From the NCBI RefSeq assembly GCF_004015185.1, contig NZ_CP025746.1, positions 4,977,776 to 5,041,775 on the forward strand: a stretch of 64,000 bases of DNA. The letters are read 5' to 3'. The notes under the pieces are model-generated. The model searched no databases, was not told the origin of the DNA, and saw only the letters and a program-made list of their open reading frames with translations. Below, piece by piece: positions 62,231 to 64,000 of this stretch (its first letter is position 1; each line of letters starts with the position of its first letter). A program made the position numbers and the translations under genes. The DNA comes from Clostridium manihotivorum (GTDB lineage Bacteria > Bacillota > Clostridia > Clostridiales > Clostridiaceae).

Positions 62231-62472
62231 TATATTTTATCGACCTCAAATATAATAATTATTCTTTACATTTCTATCGTATTTATTTAACAATCTTATT
62301 TTATAATAAAAATTATAAAATTTCGGTAACTAAAGTTACATATTATTTTTGTTTTAATTTTGTAATTTATTTTTATTTATTTGTAAATAAAATCGAATGC
62401 TCTGCGATTATAATTATTATTGGAAAAAATGTCATACATTGTTTGTATGTCTCATCAATGGAGGTCAGATAA
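62231..62472. other. Divergent region upstream of the second deacetylase
   Basis: AT-rich. It holds a small dyad GTAACT-AA-AGTTAC (62326-62339) that could be an operator. No gene or further repeat seen. Confidence 0.4.
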
Positions 62473-63450
62473 TTGAATTTATTTAAAAAACTTTATAAAA
62501 AAAAGAATATGAGGCTTTTACCTCTAATCATCATCATTATACTTTCTACATCACTAATTTACCTATGTTACAAAAGAACTAGCTATAAGAATAAGGTTGA
62601 GCCCCTATCTTTAGAAACATCAGAAAAGACAAACATTAAAGCTTCTGATAGAGTATCGGATCAACATGATGATAATAAATCTCATGCTAAAGAAGATGTA
62701 AAGGATGAAAAAGCCCCTGTAACTAACGTTGCTGTTCCGCCTGCTTCTGCTCCCCCTGCTCATACTGATACATCAAACAATAAATTTGATGCATCTATGA
62801 TACATGATTATTTGGTGAAAAACAAGAAAAAATCCGACGGTAAAAAAGTTGCTTTCTTAACCTTTGATGATGGTCCTTCTACTACTGTAACACCTAGAAT
62901 ACTAAAGATACTTAACGATAATGGTATAAAAGCCACATTTTTCATCGTAGGAAAGCAGCTAGATCTATATCCTGACTCAAGAAAAATTCTTATAGATACT
63001 TATACTCAAGGAAATTCTATAGGAAATCATACCTATGATCACGACCCTATTAAATTGTATCCTAAAACAAATGTTGATGCAAAATACTTTATGGAAGATA
63101 TAAAAAAGAACGAAGAAGTCCTCAAGTCAGTACTAGGAGATCATTTTCACACAAAAGTAATAAGATTCCCAGGAGGACATAAAACCTGGCATAAAACAGC
63201 AGAAGTAGATAAAATGTTAAGTAAGGAAGGTTACTTTTTTATAGATTGGAATGATATGACAAGTGATGCAGAAGGTAGTCCAAAATCAAGAACTGAACTT
63301 TTTAATAGATATAAACAAACTTTTGGTGGTCAAGATAAGGTAGTTATACTTATGCATGATTCTTTCGGAAAGGATACAACTGCAGATGCCTTGCCTGATA
63401 TAATAGATGATTTAAAGAATAAAGGGTATGAGTTTGGCACATTAGTTTAG
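62473..63450 (+). CDS. Membrane-anchored polysaccharide deacetylase (NodB domain)
   Basis: 325 residues, starting at TTG 62473, with GGAGG eight bases upstream; the ATG twelve codons later has no site. One N-terminal membrane helix (about 14-32, MRLLPLIIIIILSTSLIYLC), a Lys/Asp-rich then Pro/Ala-rich linker (about 40-100), and the NodB domain: FLTFDDGPST, IGNHTYDHDP (metal His), IRFPGGH, and VVILMHDSF. It is related to the gene at 58217 but anchored, and likely deacetylates wall glycan outside the membrane. Confidence 0.92.
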   Translation: MNLFKKLYKKKNMRLLPLIIIIILSTSLIYLCYKRTSYKNKVEPLSLETSEKTNIKASDRVSDQHDDNKSHAKEDVKDEKAPVTNVAVPPASAPPAHTDTSNNKFDASMIHDYLVKNKKKSDGKKVAFLTFDDGPSTTVTPRILKILNDNGIKATFFIVGKQLDLYPDSRKILIDTYTQGNSIGNHTYDHDPIKLYPKTNVDAKYFMEDIKKNEEVLKSVLGDHFHTKVIRFPGGHKTWHKTAEVDKMLSKEGYFFIDWNDMTSDAEGSPKSRTELFNRYKQTFGGQDKVVILMHDSFGKDTTADALPDIIDDLKNKGYEFGTLV

Positions 63451-63626
63451 CCACTCATACTTTTTTTGTGAGTATTAATAATATTATAATTAAATCCAAA
63501 TTATAATTTGTCATAATATACAATTTTACTTTTTAAATACACTTTCCTGAAAAAAAGCATTTAAATTTGTTCATTCTATGATATATTTTACTTAAGGGTA
63601 ATTCTATTAAAAAGGAGGATTTTTAT

Positions 63627-63929
63627 ATGTTAGTGAAATGTTCAAATAATACACTATGCAGTACCTTAACTCTTGGCAAAGAATATCTAGTTATTGATGA
63701 AGGTGACAGATATTACGTTATTTTAGACGATACTCAAAACGAAATTACTACAAAAAAAGATAGATTCACTGTGGTTGAAGATAGCGATCTTGCAAAAAAA
63801 GCTAAAGCAACTATTACAGAATTGAACTATCAACTAAGTAATGATTTTGCTGATATTAGAGACTTCAAAATTAGAAAAAACAGCAAGGGTGAAATTAAAG
63901 AAATTATAGTAAAATTTAAATATGAATAA
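63627..63929 (+). CDS. Small hypothetical protein, beta-rich then helical
   Basis: 100 residues, ATG preceded by AAAGGAGG at ideal distance. The first 50 residues form an SH3-like barrel pattern (LTLGKEYLVIDEGDRYYVIL); the last 50 contain a helix and a final strand (GEIKEIIVKFKYE). No signal peptide. Family not recognised. It is probably a single gene; a hairpin of ATATGAAT/ATTCATAT type covers its stop codon and may terminate it. Confidence 0.75.
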   Translation: MLVKCSNNTLCSTLTLGKEYLVIDEGDRYYVILDDTQNEITTKKDRFTVVEDSDLAKKAKATITELNYQLSNDFADIRDFKIRKNSKGEIKEIIVKFKYE

Positions 63930-63944
63930 TTTTTATTCATATCT
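63917..63944 (+). terminator. Hairpin over the stop of the last gene
   Basis: ATATGAATAA and TTATTCATAT-type arms surround the TAA stop codon and loop TTTT; T-rich DNA follows. Terminator function is likely but the stem is AT-only. Confidence 0.5.
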
Positions 63945-64000
63945 AAATTTTTTTATTTAGATTTAAGTTAAACCTTTACATAACTTTTTAGATTATGTAT

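Overview
The window looks like a chromosomal segment of a low-GC, anaerobic Firmicute, most probably Clostridium sensu stricto. The evidence is the very AT-rich DNA, strong AGGAGG-type ribosome sites, a FabK-type fatty acid synthesis operon under a MarR/FabT-like regulator, a PPi-type phosphofructokinase, and a Re-citrate synthase/aconitase/isocitrate dehydrogenase operon of the kind known from C. kluyveri and C. acetobutylicum. I saw no rRNA, tRNA, CRISPR array or prophage. The species cannot be named from the sequence alone.

Layout. 1-4878: most of a giant secreted surface protein (Ig/FN3-like domains, acidic linkers, four bacterial SH3 repeats, M14 zinc carboxypeptidase, Ig-like tail) running off the left edge. 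5195-6884: a complete IS4-family insertion sequence with 18-bp inverted repeats and 11-bp target duplications, inserted in a terminator stem-loop. 7105-8488: small proteins and a Crp/Fnr regulator. 8567-12669: citrate synthase-aconitase-isocitrate dehydrogenase operon, the oxidative TCA branch towards 2-oxoglutarate. 12968-15536: two tandem HTH+TPR regulators. 15974-24086: a YtxH-like small protein, RNase H, a DUF1232 protein, an FtsH-type protease, rhomboid protease and oligoendopeptidase F. 24640-27588: small membrane protein, a metal ABC transporter without a binding protein, and BirA. 27651-37643: marR-fabH-acpP-fabK-fabD-fabG-fabF-accB-fabZ-accC-accD-accA, all on the minus strand. BirA next door biotinylates AccB. 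37997-42803: Fur-family regulator, MntP-like exporter, PPi-PFK, a SufS-like enzyme and an orphan protein. 43097-48602: a MacAB-like efflux operon and an ABC-F ATPase. 48704-51222: orphan OppB-type permease, dUTPase and a His/Asp/Cys-rich protein. 51704-56881: maltodextrin locus (malE-malF-malG and a GH13 enzyme) with a consensus promoter and a cre/MalR-like operator. 57523-63929: cell-wall enzymes (two NodB deacetylases, two amidase-type proteins), a hemerythrin with an unknown partner, and small proteins.

The most unusual content is between the genes. Four families of palindromic repeats occupy many intergenic gaps: (I) a roughly 100-190 bp module built as terminator hairpin, conserved core GCGCATCTGCC...GGCAGGCGACA, AT-rich imperfect inverted-repeat tail, second terminator hairpin (6 copies, one interrupted by the IS, one nested in an IS relic); (II) a roughly 100-bp long-stem palindrome with TTTATAC/GTATAAA arms (3 copies); (III) a 53-98 bp palindrome with AGATGTA...TACATCT ends (5 copies); (IV) GGCTATGTTTAA-type ends of a degenerate insertion sequence, including a 53-bp miniature and a 422-bp relic. 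All repeat assignments were made by eye and should be tested by alignment.
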